Shown here piece after piece: positions 56,441 through 64,000 of a stretch of 64,000 nucleotides of DNA. A program made the position numbers and the translations under genes. Origin of the DNA: Bacillus sp. FJAT-29937 (GTDB lineage: Bacteria > Bacillota > Bacilli > Bacillales > Cytobacillaceae); contig NZ_LMAS01000003.1 in NCBI RefSeq assembly GCF_001509555.1, forward strand, positions 515,175-579,174, in the 5' to 3' direction. The notes under the pieces were generated by a model. That model saw only the letters and a program-made list of their open reading frames with translations. It ran no database searches and was not told where the DNA came from. Position 1 is the stretch's first letter; the number at the start of each line of letters is the position of its first letter.

Positions 56441-57271
56441 ATGGGAAATCAACAACAAATACCCACGCTAGATAGAAACCTTTATGGCGATTCCCAGACA
56501 GGTAAGCAAAGAGAAAACGTGCAGCCACAACAAATATTATCCGTAAAAAATGTAAAGATTGGGTACGAAGTTGAAAATGAATTTAACCTAGTAATCAATG
56601 ATATTAGCTTTGATATTCGGTCTGGAGAAACAATCATGATGATCGGACCTTCGGGATGTGGAAAATCGACTTTGTTAAAGACGATTGCTGGATTTAACAA
56701 GCCTATCGCTGGCGATATTTTACTTGCGGGACGTACTGACCTAGAGCCTGGGCCTGACCGTGCTGTTGTCTTTCAGGAGCATGATCAACTTTTTCCTTGG
56801 CGAACAGTTTTCGATAATTTAGTTTATTCACTAAGGGTCACCGGTCGGAAAAAAAGTGAAGCCATTGAAAGCGCAAAATACTACCTTGAAATGACAAATC
56901 TTGCAAGGGCTCATGATCTATTTCCACATCAGTTGTCTGGTGGTATGAAACAACGTGTAGCCATTGCACGTGCTCTCGCCCTTGAACCTTCAATGCTCTT
57001 GATGGATGAACCATTTGGTGCTTTGGATGCGCTTACACGCACTCGCTTACAGGAAGAGCTAAGGTTAATTGCTGAAAAAACACGTGTGACTATCTTTTTT
57101 GTCACTCATAGTATTGAAGAGGCAGTGCTTCTCGCTGATCGAATCATCGTACTTACTCATCCACCATCGTATATTGCTGAAATTGTCAATGTTTCAGATA
57201 AGGCCAAAAACTTGGAAAGCGACGAATCCATCGAGATACAACAACACTTGCGTAAACTATTAGGAAGCTAG
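56441..57271 (+). CDS. NitT/TauT-type ABC transporter ATP-binding protein
   Basis: A 276-residue ATPase of the nitrate/sulfonate/taurine/thiamine-precursor uptake family. Walker A GPSGCGKST near residue 71, Q-loop VFQEHDQLFPWRT, signature LSGGMKQR, Walker B LLMDEPFGALD and H-loop VTHSIEEA are intact. It carries an unusual ~35-residue polar N-terminal extension rich in Gln/Asn before the ABC fold begins (ILSVKNVKIGYE). SD AAGGAGG precedes the ATG. First gene of a four-gene unit. Confidence 0.93.
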   Translation: MGNQQQIPTLDRNLYGDSQTGKQRENVQPQQILSVKNVKIGYEVENEFNLVINDISFDIRSGETIMMIGPSGCGKSTLLKTIAGFNKPIAGDILLAGRTDLEPGPDRAVVFQEHDQLFPWRTVFDNLVYSLRVTGRKKSEAIESAKYYLEMTNLARAHDLFPHQLSGGMKQRVAIARALALEPSMLLMDEPFGALDALTRTRLQEELRLIAEKTRVTIFFVTHSIEEAVLLADRIIVLTHPPSYIAEIVNVSDKAKNLESDESIEIQQHLRKLLGS

Positions 57272-57291
57272 ATTAATAGGGGGTGACAAAT

Positions 57292-58143
57292 ATGTCGATA
57301 GAAAGTAAGGTTCTTAAAGAAGCGCCAGTGAAAAGTAAAGTAAAAGGAAATAATTTTTCATGGTCCCAGCTACCCGCATGGGCAAGACAAACAACTCTTT
57401 TAGTCGTTATTCTGCTATTGTGGCAAATTACTTTTAAGGTTATGGATATAAACCCTTTACTCTTATCAAGCCCTTCCGAAATAGGTAAAGTGTTCTGGCA
57501 AAATTGGATAAATGGAACTCTCTTGAGCGTAACTGTAGCTACAATGAAAATATTACTTCTCGGTATGTTTATAGGGATTGTTGTTGCTGCAATATTAACT
57601 ACTCTTGCTACTTGGACGCAAATAGGAAATGATTTACTTACATTACTTACGGCGGTATTAAATCCAATTCCGGCAATAGGTGTGTTGCCTCTAGCAATTA
57701 TTTGGTTTGGCCTAACCCCTACTTCTCTAGTTTTTGTACTGGCTAATGCAATCACATGGCCAATTGCAATCAATGTTAGCATGGGTTTTCGCACGGTTTC
57801 TCCAACAATTCTAATGGTAGGGAGAAATTTGGGACTGCGCGGATGGAGATTGGTAAAAGACGTTTACATGCCAGCTGCGTTACCTCATATGATCTCTGGT
57901 CTAAAGACAGGATGGGCATTTGGCTGGCGGACCATTATTGCTGCTGAGTTGGTTTTTGGTGTTGCGGGCAGCGGAGGCGGTCTTGGCTTTTTTATCAGTC
58001 AGGCGCGTTTCTTCTTGAAAATTCCTGATATGTTTGCCGGTCTTGTGACGATTTCTTTGATTGGGATATTGTTTGATGTGTTGTTCAACCAAATTGAGAA
58101 GAAAACTGTTATCAGGTGGGGTATGAAGGCTCAAGGTAAATAA
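57292..58143 (+). CDS. NitT/TauT-type ABC transporter permease
   Basis: A 283-residue permease with about six transmembrane helices and the EAA loop (NLGLRGWRLVKDVYMPAALPHMISGLKTG). N-terminal 35 residues are polar and cytoplasmic. Start ATG 57292 follows AGGGGG by 8 nt; the GTG at 57283 overlaps the SD. It lies 20 bp after the ATPase gene. Confidence 0.93.
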   Translation: MSIESKVLKEAPVKSKVKGNNFSWSQLPAWARQTTLLVVILLLWQITFKVMDINPLLLSSPSEIGKVFWQNWINGTLLSVTVATMKILLLGMFIGIVVAAILTTLATWTQIGNDLLTLLTAVLNPIPAIGVLPLAIIWFGLTPTSLVFVLANAITWPIAINVSMGFRTVSPTILMVGRNLGLRGWRLVKDVYMPAALPHMISGLKTGWAFGWRTIIAAELVFGVAGSGGGLGFFISQARFFLKIPDMFAGLVTISLIGILFDVLFNQIEKKTVIRWGMKAQGK

Positions 58144-58187
58144 ACAAATCTTCAGTATATCGGAAATTAGAAAAGGGGTGTTGATTG

Positions 58188-59207
58188 ATGTTGAAAGTTC
58201 GGGGTTCAAAGAAAAATTCCATTATTATGGTTATAGTATTCACGATGATTCTAGTTCTTGCTGGATGCGGCGGAGGTTCGGCTGAACCGGCTAGCCAAAA
58301 AGATGGCGATAAAAATGTTGCCAAACAAAACATGACCATTGTTGTTCAGCCGGGTCTTGGATATGCTCCATTAACTATTTTACGCGAAATGGCTTGGCTT
58401 GATGAAGAACTTCCTAATGTGAATATTGAATGGAAAACCTTGGCTTCGGGTGCTGCGATTAGAGATGGTCTCCTTGCCGGTCAAATTCAAGTTGGTGCAG
58501 GCGGAATTGGTCCCTTTCTTCTCGGTTGGGATAAGGGAGTAAAATGGAAAATTTTGAGCTCAATGGACAACATGGAGTTATGGCTTATGGGTAAAGATCC
58601 AAACAAACAAAGTTTAAAAGACTTCGGCCCAAAAGATCAAATTGCGATGCCCGGGCTGGATTCAATTCAATCTGTTGTTTTACGAAAAGGTGCGCTTGAA
58701 GAACTGGGTGACGCAAGAGGTTTAGATGAAAATATGGTCGCATTAGAGCATCCAACCGCTATGCAAGCACTCTTAAGTGATCAAATTGCTGCGCATCTTA
58801 CTGCCCCGCCATACCAAATGCAAGAGGAAGCCGAGGGTGCACACATCATTTTAAAAAGCTATGATCTTTTCGGGGAACATACCTTCAATAGTATTTGGGT
58901 TACAGAAGATTACTATAACGCTAATCGCGAAACAATGGATGTTTTATACAAAAACGTTCAACGAGCGATTGATTTGCTAAACGATGATCCGGTTCAAGCA
59001 GCCGAAATTCTTTCAAAAGATTCCGATGGCAAACCTTCGGCAGAACAGTACAAAGAATGGATAACGCAAGACTATATTAAGTATACTTCCAAGCCTAATG
59101 GATTCATCAATTTTGCTGAGGTCATGAAGGAATTGAAAATGATCGACAAAATCCCTGCTTGTGAGGATATCCTGCATGAGAATCTAGGCAAACCTGGTGA
59201 TTGCTGA
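58188..59207 (+). CDS. NMT1/SsuA-like substrate-binding lipoprotein
   Basis: A 339-residue binding protein. Signal with lipobox VLAGC near residue 28, then a Gly/Ser-rich linker. The fold is that of SsuA/TauA/ThiY proteins: VVQPGLGYAPLTILREMAWLDEE, WKTLASGAAIRDGLLAGQIQVGAGGIGPFLLG, HPTAMQALLSDQIAAHLTAPPYQ. Ligands of this family include sulfonates, nitrate, taurine, pyrimidine precursors and aromatic acids; none can be chosen from sequence. Start ATG 58188 after AAAGGGGTG. Confidence 0.9.
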   Translation: MLKVRGSKKNSIIMVIVFTMILVLAGCGGGSAEPASQKDGDKNVAKQNMTIVVQPGLGYAPLTILREMAWLDEELPNVNIEWKTLASGAAIRDGLLAGQIQVGAGGIGPFLLGWDKGVKWKILSSMDNMELWLMGKDPNKQSLKDFGPKDQIAMPGLDSIQSVVLRKGALEELGDARGLDENMVALEHPTAMQALLSDQIAAHLTAPPYQMQEEAEGAHIILKSYDLFGEHTFNSIWVTEDYYNANRETMDVLYKNVQRAIDLLNDDPVQAAEILSKDSDGKPSAEQYKEWITQDYIKYTSKPNGFINFAEVMKELKMIDKIPACEDILHENLGKPGDC

Positions 59208-59265
59208 TGGTTGTACGAATAGTTTTCAAAAGATAAATTAAATTTATTTTGAGGGAGGGTATACC

Positions 59266-60216
59266 ATGAAAGTATTGGTCACCGAAGTAATGTGGGAAGA
59301 AGGACTTGTGGAATTGAAAAGGCTGGGCTTTGATGTTCATTACGACCCACATTTATGGGATGACCGCGGGGCCCTTCTTTCGCAGGTCAATGATGTTGAT
59401 GCACTCATCGTACGGAATCAAACAAAGGTTGATAAAGAACTGCTTGAGAAGGCTCCTGAATTAAAGGTAATTGGCAGGTTAGGAGTCGGTTTGGAAAACA
59501 TTGCTGTAGACGATGCGAAAAAACGCGGCATTCAAACGGTTGTTCCTCGTTTTGCGAATGCCACCTCTGTTGCAGAATATGTAATGGCGGCAATATTGAT
59601 GGCGAACCGGCCGCTTTTTTTAGCAAATGAGGATGTTAGAAAAGGAAACTGGGACCGGAAGCAACATACGGGCAGGGAAATTTTTCATAAAGTGATTGGG
59701 CTCGTTGGGCTCGGCGAAATTTCCCACCGCGTTGCGAAACGGGCAAAAGCGTTCGGCATGAATGTAATCGGATACGATCCTTTTTTAACCTCACATGATC
59801 ATATCGTTGCAGAAACATCAGTTCAATTGAAACATACGTTGGAAGATGTGTTAAGCTCAGCTGACTTTATTTCCATACATGTTCCACTTACCTCATCAAC
59901 AAAAAATTTAATATCTGAGTCACAGCTATCGTCCATGAAACAATCGGCTTATATAATAAACACTTCTAGGGGTGGTATTATAGATGAAGAAGCCCTTTAC
60001 TGCGCATTGAAAGAAGGAACGATTGCGGGAGCATATTTAGATGTTTTGGAGTCGGAGCCGATCGATCAGATGAACCCGCTGCTGCAATTAGACAACGTCA
60101 TTTTTTCACCACATATTGCCGGGCTGACGACCGAGTCTCAAGTTCGGATATCCTTATTAGTTGCACAAGAGGTTGGAAAAGTGCTTGATGGGAAAGCATC
60201 GCTATGTCTTGTATAA
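59266..60216 (+). CDS. D-2-hydroxyacid dehydrogenase (PGDH-like)
   Basis: A 316-residue NAD(P)-dependent dehydrogenase of the D-isomer 2-hydroxyacid family, lacking the C-terminal regulatory domain of SerA. The dinucleotide loop reads GLVGLGEISHRVAKRA (GxGxxS instead of the usual GxGxxG). Catalytic Arg (NTSRGGII), Glu (LDVLESEP) and His (SPHIAGLT) are all present. It is 58 bp after the binding-protein gene and probably in the same operon, so the imported compound may be, or be metabolised to, a 2-hydroxy acid. Sulfolactate dehydrogenases belong to this family, a possible but unproven link. Confidence 0.88.
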   Translation: MKVLVTEVMWEEGLVELKRLGFDVHYDPHLWDDRGALLSQVNDVDALIVRNQTKVDKELLEKAPELKVIGRLGVGLENIAVDDAKKRGIQTVVPRFANATSVAEYVMAAILMANRPLFLANEDVRKGNWDRKQHTGREIFHKVIGLVGLGEISHRVAKRAKAFGMNVIGYDPFLTSHDHIVAETSVQLKHTLEDVLSSADFISIHVPLTSSTKNLISESQLSSMKQSAYIINTSRGGIIDEEALYCALKEGTIAGAYLDVLESEPIDQMNPLLQLDNVIFSPHIAGLTTESQVRISLLVAQEVGKVLDGKASLCLV

Positions 60217-60232
60217 GGGTGGCAAGATCAGA

Positions 60233-60322
60233 TTGCGAAAAAAAATCATAAAACAGGATGGAGTAATTCCCCATCCTGTTTTATTTTTTATACCCAGCCC
60301 CGCTCATATTGCTTCGGCGGTT
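60233..60322. repeat. Right copy of the ~85-bp direct repeat (intact namA end)
   Basis: Homologous to 55798-55883; contains the terminator hairpin and the intact final codons of namA. Defines the right edge of the cassette. Confidence 0.8.
60251..60287. terminator. Bidirectional terminator between dehydrogenase and namA
   Basis: AAACAGGATGG (60251-60261) pairs with CCATCCTGTTT (60271-60281) with flanking A- and T-runs on both sides. Confidence 0.93.
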
Positions 60323-61307
60323 CGATTTTTACTCCGAGCTCTTTGGCAGCAGTTCTCGGCCAATATGGATCCCGCAGAAGCTCGCGTCCGATAAAGATTA
60401 AATCAGCGCGATTATTTTGCAGGATCTCTTCGGCGTGAAGAGGGGATGTGATTAAACCGACTGCGCCTGTTGATAGATCAGCAGCTTTTTTAATTTTTTC
60501 GGCAAACGGTACTTGGTAGCCTGGATACGTATGTATTCTAGCAGGAACAACCGCACCCGAACTGCAATCAATCAGGTCAACGCCTTGCTCCTTCATCCAG
60601 CCTGCCATGAGAACATAATCGTCCACTTTTAAGCCTTCTTCATGATAATCATTTGCTGATATTCTAACAAAAAGCGGTCCGTCCCAAACAGATTTAACGG
60701 CATTAATGATCTCACGCTGGAATAGATAACGATTTTCTGCAGAGCCCCCATATTGATCTGTTCTTTTGTTTGATAATGGGGAGAGAAATTCATTAATCAG
60801 GTAGCCGTGTGCCCCATGAATTTCTATGACATCAAAACCTGCTTTTTTTGCTCTTACAGCTCCTTGCTTAAATGCATCAATCGTGTCTTGAATGTCTTCG
60901 ACCGACATGTCCTTCGGTGTTTTCATTTGTTCATTAAACGCGAGTGCAGAAGGGGCAATAATTTCTCCTTCAAGAACTGCTTTTCTCCCAGCATGGGCAA
61001 GCTGGATACCAGTTGCTGAGCCGTATTCCTTCATTAAATTAGTTAGCTCTTTTAGTCCCTCAATATGTTCATCGCTCCAAATTCCTAAATCATTCGGAGA
61101 AATTCGTCCTTGTGGCGTAACAGCTGTTGCTTCAATAATAATGAGCCCGACTTGACCGACAGCACGGCTTGTATAGTGAGTTCGATGCCAATTTTCCACC
61201 TTCCCGTCTTCATTCGGGCAAGAGTACATACACATTGGCGACATGACAATTCGATTTTTAAAGGTTGTGTTTTTAATTGTAAACGGGGAAAACAGCTTTG
61301 TATCCAT
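60288..61307 (-). CDS. namA: NADPH dehydrogenase NamA (YqjM), old yellow enzyme
   Basis: A 339-residue FMN enzyme that reduces activated C=C bonds and nitro compounds. The FMN/active-site blocks [19 protein letters not shown] (with the YqjM-type Cys), [15 protein letters not shown] and [20 protein letters not shown] are present, and the end KQYERGWV matches YqjM. Start is ATG 61307, with GGAGG (61317-61313) at 5-6 nt; the upstream ATG at 61331 lies before the SD. Confidence 0.95.
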   Translation of the reverse strand: MDTKLFSPFTIKNTTFKNRIVMSPMCMYSCPNEDGKVENWHRTHYTSRAVGQVGLIIIEATAVTPQGRISPNDLGIWSDEHIEGLKELTNLMKEYGSATGIQLAHAGRKAVLEGEIIAPSALAFNEQMKTPKDMSVEDIQDTIDAFKQGAVRAKKAGFDVIEIHGAHGYLINEFLSPLSNKRTDQYGGSAENRYLFQREIINAVKSVWDGPLFVRISANDYHEEGLKVDDYVLMAGWMKEQGVDLIDCSSGAVVPARIHTYPGYQVPFAEKIKKAADLSTGAVGLITSPLHAEEILQNNRADLIFIGRELLRDPYWPRTAAKELGVKIEPPKQYERGWV

Positions 61308-61399
61308 AAAGAGCCTCCTTTTTTCCTTCATAAATAGTATATCAAGGAAGTTCCTTTTATAAAAAAATTCTGCCCCATCCCTTTTTAAGTGCTCCGCTT

Positions 61400-62230
61400 T
61401 TACACGCTAATTTCGGAACCGAATGCTTTCCCAAGTCTTTTTGACTGTGCAGCAGCTTCTTTAATGCAATCAATAAACGCATTTTGTACACTGTAGGAGT
61501 CCAAAATTTTAATTCCTGCTTCAGTTGTTCCGCCTGGGCTCGTCACCTCTTTACGAAGTTGCTTTGGCTCTTTCGCTGACTTTGAGAGCATTTCAGCCGC
61601 ACCAAGTAATGTTTGCACAATCAATTCCTTCGCAACCGTTTTTTCAAGTCCGATGTCCATTGCACTTTTTTCCATTGCTTCCGCGAGATAGTATATATAG
61701 GCTGGCCCGCTGCCTGACAATCCAGTGACTGCGTCAAGCTGCTCTTCCTGCACAATCGTCGTTAGGCCAACGGTTTCAAACATTTTCGAAACTAGCCTCA
61801 TTTGCTCGTTCGATACTTTATCATTTATGGCAAGTGCAGTTGCGGATTTTCCTACAGCTGCAGATGTATTCGGCATCGCTCTCACAACAGCGAGTGGCTT
61901 TTCCGCCAGCTTTTCAATACTGCTTATTCCTACTCCAGCTAAAACGGATATCACAAGGATTTCTTCTGTTAAGTAATTCTTTATTCGTGAAATGGCTTCT
62001 GCCGCATCTTTAGGCTTCATTGCGAGAAAAACAATATCAGTATCTTGAAAAATCTCATCTAATTGATAAGTTGATTGGACTCCGTAGCGGTTCTGAAGCT
62101 CAGTTAATTTTTCTTGATCAGCCTTATTTGTAACCCAAATCCTTTTGCTATCAACTAATTTATTTTCAACTAAACCAGAAATTAATGCTTCTGCCATTGA
62201 CCCTGCACCGATAAAAGCTATCTTCTTCAT
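61400..62230 (-). CDS. proI: Pyrroline-5-carboxylate reductase
   Basis: A 276-residue NADPH-dependent enzyme for the last step of proline synthesis. Rossmann motif [15 protein letters not shown] at the N-terminus, [13 protein letters not shown], and the C-terminal signature [14 protein letters not shown]...[14 protein letters not shown] are present. SD GGAGGG precedes the ATG. The T-box with a proline specifier upstream fits control by uncharged tRNA-Pro. B. subtilis ProI (YqjO) sits in the same place after namA. Confidence 0.95.
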   Translation of the reverse strand: MKKIAFIGAGSMAEALISGLVENKLVDSKRIWVTNKADQEKLTELQNRYGVQSTYQLDEIFQDTDIVFLAMKPKDAAEAISRIKNYLTEEILVISVLAGVGISSIEKLAEKPLAVVRAMPNTSAAVGKSATALAINDKVSNEQMRLVSKMFETVGLTTIVQEEQLDAVTGLSGSGPAYIYYLAEAMEKSAMDIGLEKTVAKELIVQTLLGAAEMLSKSAKEPKQLRKEVTSPGGTTEAGIKILDSYSVQNAFIDCIKEAAAQSKRLGKAFGSEISV

Positions 62231-62294
62231 GTTGTGACCCTCCTTAAATTAATAGTTATTGTTTTATTAAACAGTAGTTATGAACGTTCAGAGA

Positions 62295-62600
62295 AAATAA
62301 AAAAAGCCCTCTCATCCATGTAAAGGACGAAAGGACTTTTGCTTTTCGTGGTACCACCTTAATTACCCTTTTCAAGAAGGGCATATTCTTGAAAAAGGCA
62401 TCTCAATTCCGTTAACGCCGGAAGCTCGTTTAGGTTTTCCTAACTGCTCATAAGGTAGGTTTCAATGGTCAAGTGGACGGTGAAGCCTTTCAGCCGCTGA
62501 GCTTCACTCTCTTTCGCCGTTATCCATTTACTGGCCTTATTCATCGCTTTTTTCTTGTCTTTAATTGATCAGACACAAATGGCGTCTTTCAAATATATTA
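62295..62600 (-). promoter_or_regulatory. T-box leader of proI, proline (CCT) specifier
   Basis: On the minus strand the leader contains the T-box core AAGGTGGTACCACG (62360-62347) and an intrinsic terminator (AAAGTCCTTTC with GAGAGGGCTTT, 62341-62299). Stem I is identifiable: AAGG..ATGG pairs with CCAT..CCTT (62468-62452), leaving an internal loop with AGTA on the 5' side and TGAAACCTA on the 3' side, the standard specifier loop. CCT at 62459-62457 is the specifier, coding proline. Confidence 0.95.
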
Positions 62601-62606
62601 ATTGTG

Positions 62607-62636
62607 ATTATGGGGGAGGACAGGAGTGTTTGTCAA
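62607..62636 (-). promoter_or_regulatory. Promoter of the proI T-box transcript
   Basis: On the minus strand TTGACA (62636-62631), 18-bp spacer, CATAAT (62612-62607). The remaining gap 62637-62894 shows no gene. Confidence 0.7.
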
Positions 62637-62894
62637 GGGTAATTTTATATTTTTTTGAAAAGAGGGATTTTTCAATTATTTATTTTGGCAGCCTAACTTG
62701 CAAGTGAAATTAGGAAGAAAGGTATTTCATATAGAAAAACTGAGTAGAACATCCCATAAGGTTGCTAGTCTTATAATATCATTTTTGGAAAAGTATATAA
62801 AATTTACATAAAAGCAATTGTACAGTTAATAGAGCCATGCTTAACTTGAAGTGAAATAGATTTTGCCAAAATAATAGAGTCTGGAGGAGATTGA

Positions 62895-64000
62895 ATGATA
62901 GGAAGGCTTCAGAAAAAAACGGTCAGCATTGTAGTAACTCTCACTATGATTTTCAGCTTGTTTGTTCCTTTTCATGTTTCAAAAGCCGCTGGGACTATAA
63001 CCGTTGCAGAGGCCATCGCCAATAATAGCGGAGAGGGGACAGTGGAGGGGTATATTGTAGGGGTTACGATTAATGTAGGTAAGTATCAGCATACCGGGCC
63101 ATTTACGGTTAACACCAATATTGCCATTGCTGATTCTGCAAATGAAACGGATGTTAAGATGATTTTGCCTGTGCAGCTGACATCTGGATCAATTAGAAAT
63201 GAACTAAATCTTGCTGCCCATCCAGAAAATCTCGGAAAGAAAATCCAAATTACAGGAAGCTTAGAAGCTTATTTCAGCGTACCTGGATTAAAAAATCCAT
63301 CTTCCTATTCCTTTGATGAAGTGACAGAGCCAAATAATGTTCGCATTCATGACATTCAAGGTGCTGGCCACTATTCCCCATATGCGGATCAAAACGTCGC
63401 TGGTGTTGAGGGGATCGTTACAAAGGTTGTTGACGGAAGTAATTTTTATATGCAAGACTTGCAGCTGGATAATGACCCTAATACATCTGAAGGGATTTTA
63501 GTTTATAAGAGAACCCATGGAGTTAAAGTAGGGGATGTTGTCAAAGCTAGCGGTCAGGTGAAGGAATGGGTTTTAGAAGGCTATGCGGAAAAACTGCAAA
63601 CAGACCTTCCTGTTACTGAAATAAATGCTTCCCATATCCAAATCATTGCAAGCAACCAAACGCTTCCGGCACCGGTTGTAATCGGCGTTGACCGGATGCT
63701 TCCTTTAGAAGTTATTGATAATGATCGTTTCGAGAATTTTGATCCTGACGAAGATGGAATTGACTTTTTTGAAAGCTTAGAGGGGATGCTTGTACAAATA
63801 AATAACCCTAAAGTAGTTGCTCCACAAAACTATGGTGAAGTCATTGTTGTTCCAGAAAATGTTCTAACAAATACGACAGCTGGCGGGTTGCGTATTACGG
63901 AGACTGATTATAACCCAGAAAGAATAACCATTGATATCAACGACACTAGATTCGTTGCCAAAATGGGCGATCATTTTCAAGGCTCGATTCAAGGCGTTGT
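62895..64000 (+). CDS. Secreted nuclease-like protein with OB-fold domains (C-terminus beyond window)
   Basis: An open frame of about 368 residues runs off the right edge. A signal peptide (MIGRLQKKTVSIVVTLTMIF ... ending VSKAAG) is followed by a DUF6359-type OB-fold domain (TITVAEAIANNSGEGTVEGYIVG) and by GHYSPYADQNVAGVEGIVTKV, the DNA-binding repeat of large secreted endonuclease/exonuclease/phosphatase-type proteins such as ExeM and YhcR. The catalytic domain would lie outside the window, so nuclease function is inferred. SD CTGGAGGAG precedes the ATG. Confidence 0.8.
   Translation, partial: MIGRLQKKTVSIVVTLTMIFSLFVPFHVSKAAGTITVAEAIANNSGEGTVEGYIVGVTINVGKYQHTGPFTVNTNIAIADSANETDVKMILPVQLTSGSIRNELNLAAHPENLGKKIQITGSLEAYFSVPGLKNPSSYSFDEVTEPNNVRIHDIQGAGHYSPYADQNVAGVEGIVTKVVDGSNFYMQDLQLDNDPNTSEGILVYKRTHGVKVGDVVKASGQVKEWVLEGYAEKLQTDLPVTEINASHIQIIASNQTLPAPVVIGVDRMLPLEVIDNDRFENFDPDEDGIDFFESLEGMLVQINNPKVVAPQNYGEVIVVPENVLTNTTAGGLRITETDYNPERITIDINDTRFVAKMGDHFQGSIQGV

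Noticed and set aside
57273-57794. 173-aa leftward open frame in the ABC permease gene
   Set aside because: Antisense to a permease with complete family motifs; hydrophobicity mirrors the real gene.
1-64000. CRISPR arrays, tRNA/rRNA genes, prophage or IS elements
   Set aside because: None seen: no regularly spaced repeats, no tRNA cloverleaf with TTCGA-type arm, no transposase or integrase frames.

Overview
The window comes from a low-GC, endospore-forming Firmicute of the Bacillaceae. Gene order follows the Bacillus subtilis yqhQ-to-yqjO segment, and the window carries spoIIIA, spoIVB, spo0A, a sigma-E promoter, a Spo0A/sigma-H promoter and strong purine-rich Shine-Dalgarno (SD) sites. The exact species cannot be read from the sequence. 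Genes are mostly chromosomal core; I see no prophage, IS element, CRISPR array, rRNA or tRNA gene.

Layout. 1-3.6 kb: yqhQ (cut by the left edge), yqhR, papP, efp. 3.6-6.1 kb: a short gene-poor unit that may encode a small RNA or 19-aa peptide, then two leftward genes (SIMPL-domain protein, secreted alkaline phosphatase) that sit where B. subtilis has yqhV. 6.1-11.4 kb: the spoIIIAA-AH operon behind a textbook sigma-E promoter. 11.6-25.9 kb: accBC-yqhY, nusB-folD-xseAB-ispA-dxs-rRNA methylase-ahrC-recN-spoIVB-spo0A. 26-27 kb: glycerophosphodiesterase and a DUF2627 membrane protein. 27.2-37.8 kb: bkdR and the sigma-54-dependent ptb-bcd-buk-lpdV-bkdAA-bkdAB-bkdB operon. 37.9-43.6 kb: methylmalonyl-CoA mutase (mutAB), its chaperone meaB, and bacilliredoxin brxB. 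43.7-46.2 kb: artPQR arginine transporter. 46.3-51.4 kb: yqjA, an L,D-transpeptidase, a tiny leftward Prli42 gene, methylmalonyl-CoA epimerase, acyl-CoA carboxylase beta subunit, M20 peptidase. 51.4-55.8 kb: an orphan CheW protein, DNA polymerase IV, RNase Z, an NSS transporter. 55.8-60.2 kb: an apparently inserted cassette (NitT/TauT-type ABC transporter plus 2-hydroxyacid dehydrogenase) flanked by a duplicated namA 3' end. 60.2-64 kb: namA, proI with a proline T-box leader, and the start of a secreted nuclease-like protein.

How it fits together. BkdR plus sigma-54 drive catabolism of branched-chain amino acids to acyl-CoAs. The odd-chain product propionyl-CoA can be carboxylated (yqjD with biotin subunits), epimerised (yqjC) and rearranged to succinyl-CoA (mutAB, maintained by meaB), all within 21 kb. 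Sporulation genes form the other theme: Spo0A and SpoIVB act in initiation and sigma-K checkpoint signalling, and SpoIIIA builds the mother cell-forespore channel. AhrC is encoded here and probably acts on the art operon, where I find two good ArgR boxes.

Most worth following up: the inserted ABC/dehydrogenase cassette with its unexplained ~275-nt structured leader; the relic of namA that marks its insertion site; a candidate sigma-H/0A-box promoter in front of the epimerase operon; the 31-aa Prli42 gene; and a promoter-to-terminator unit downstream of efp.
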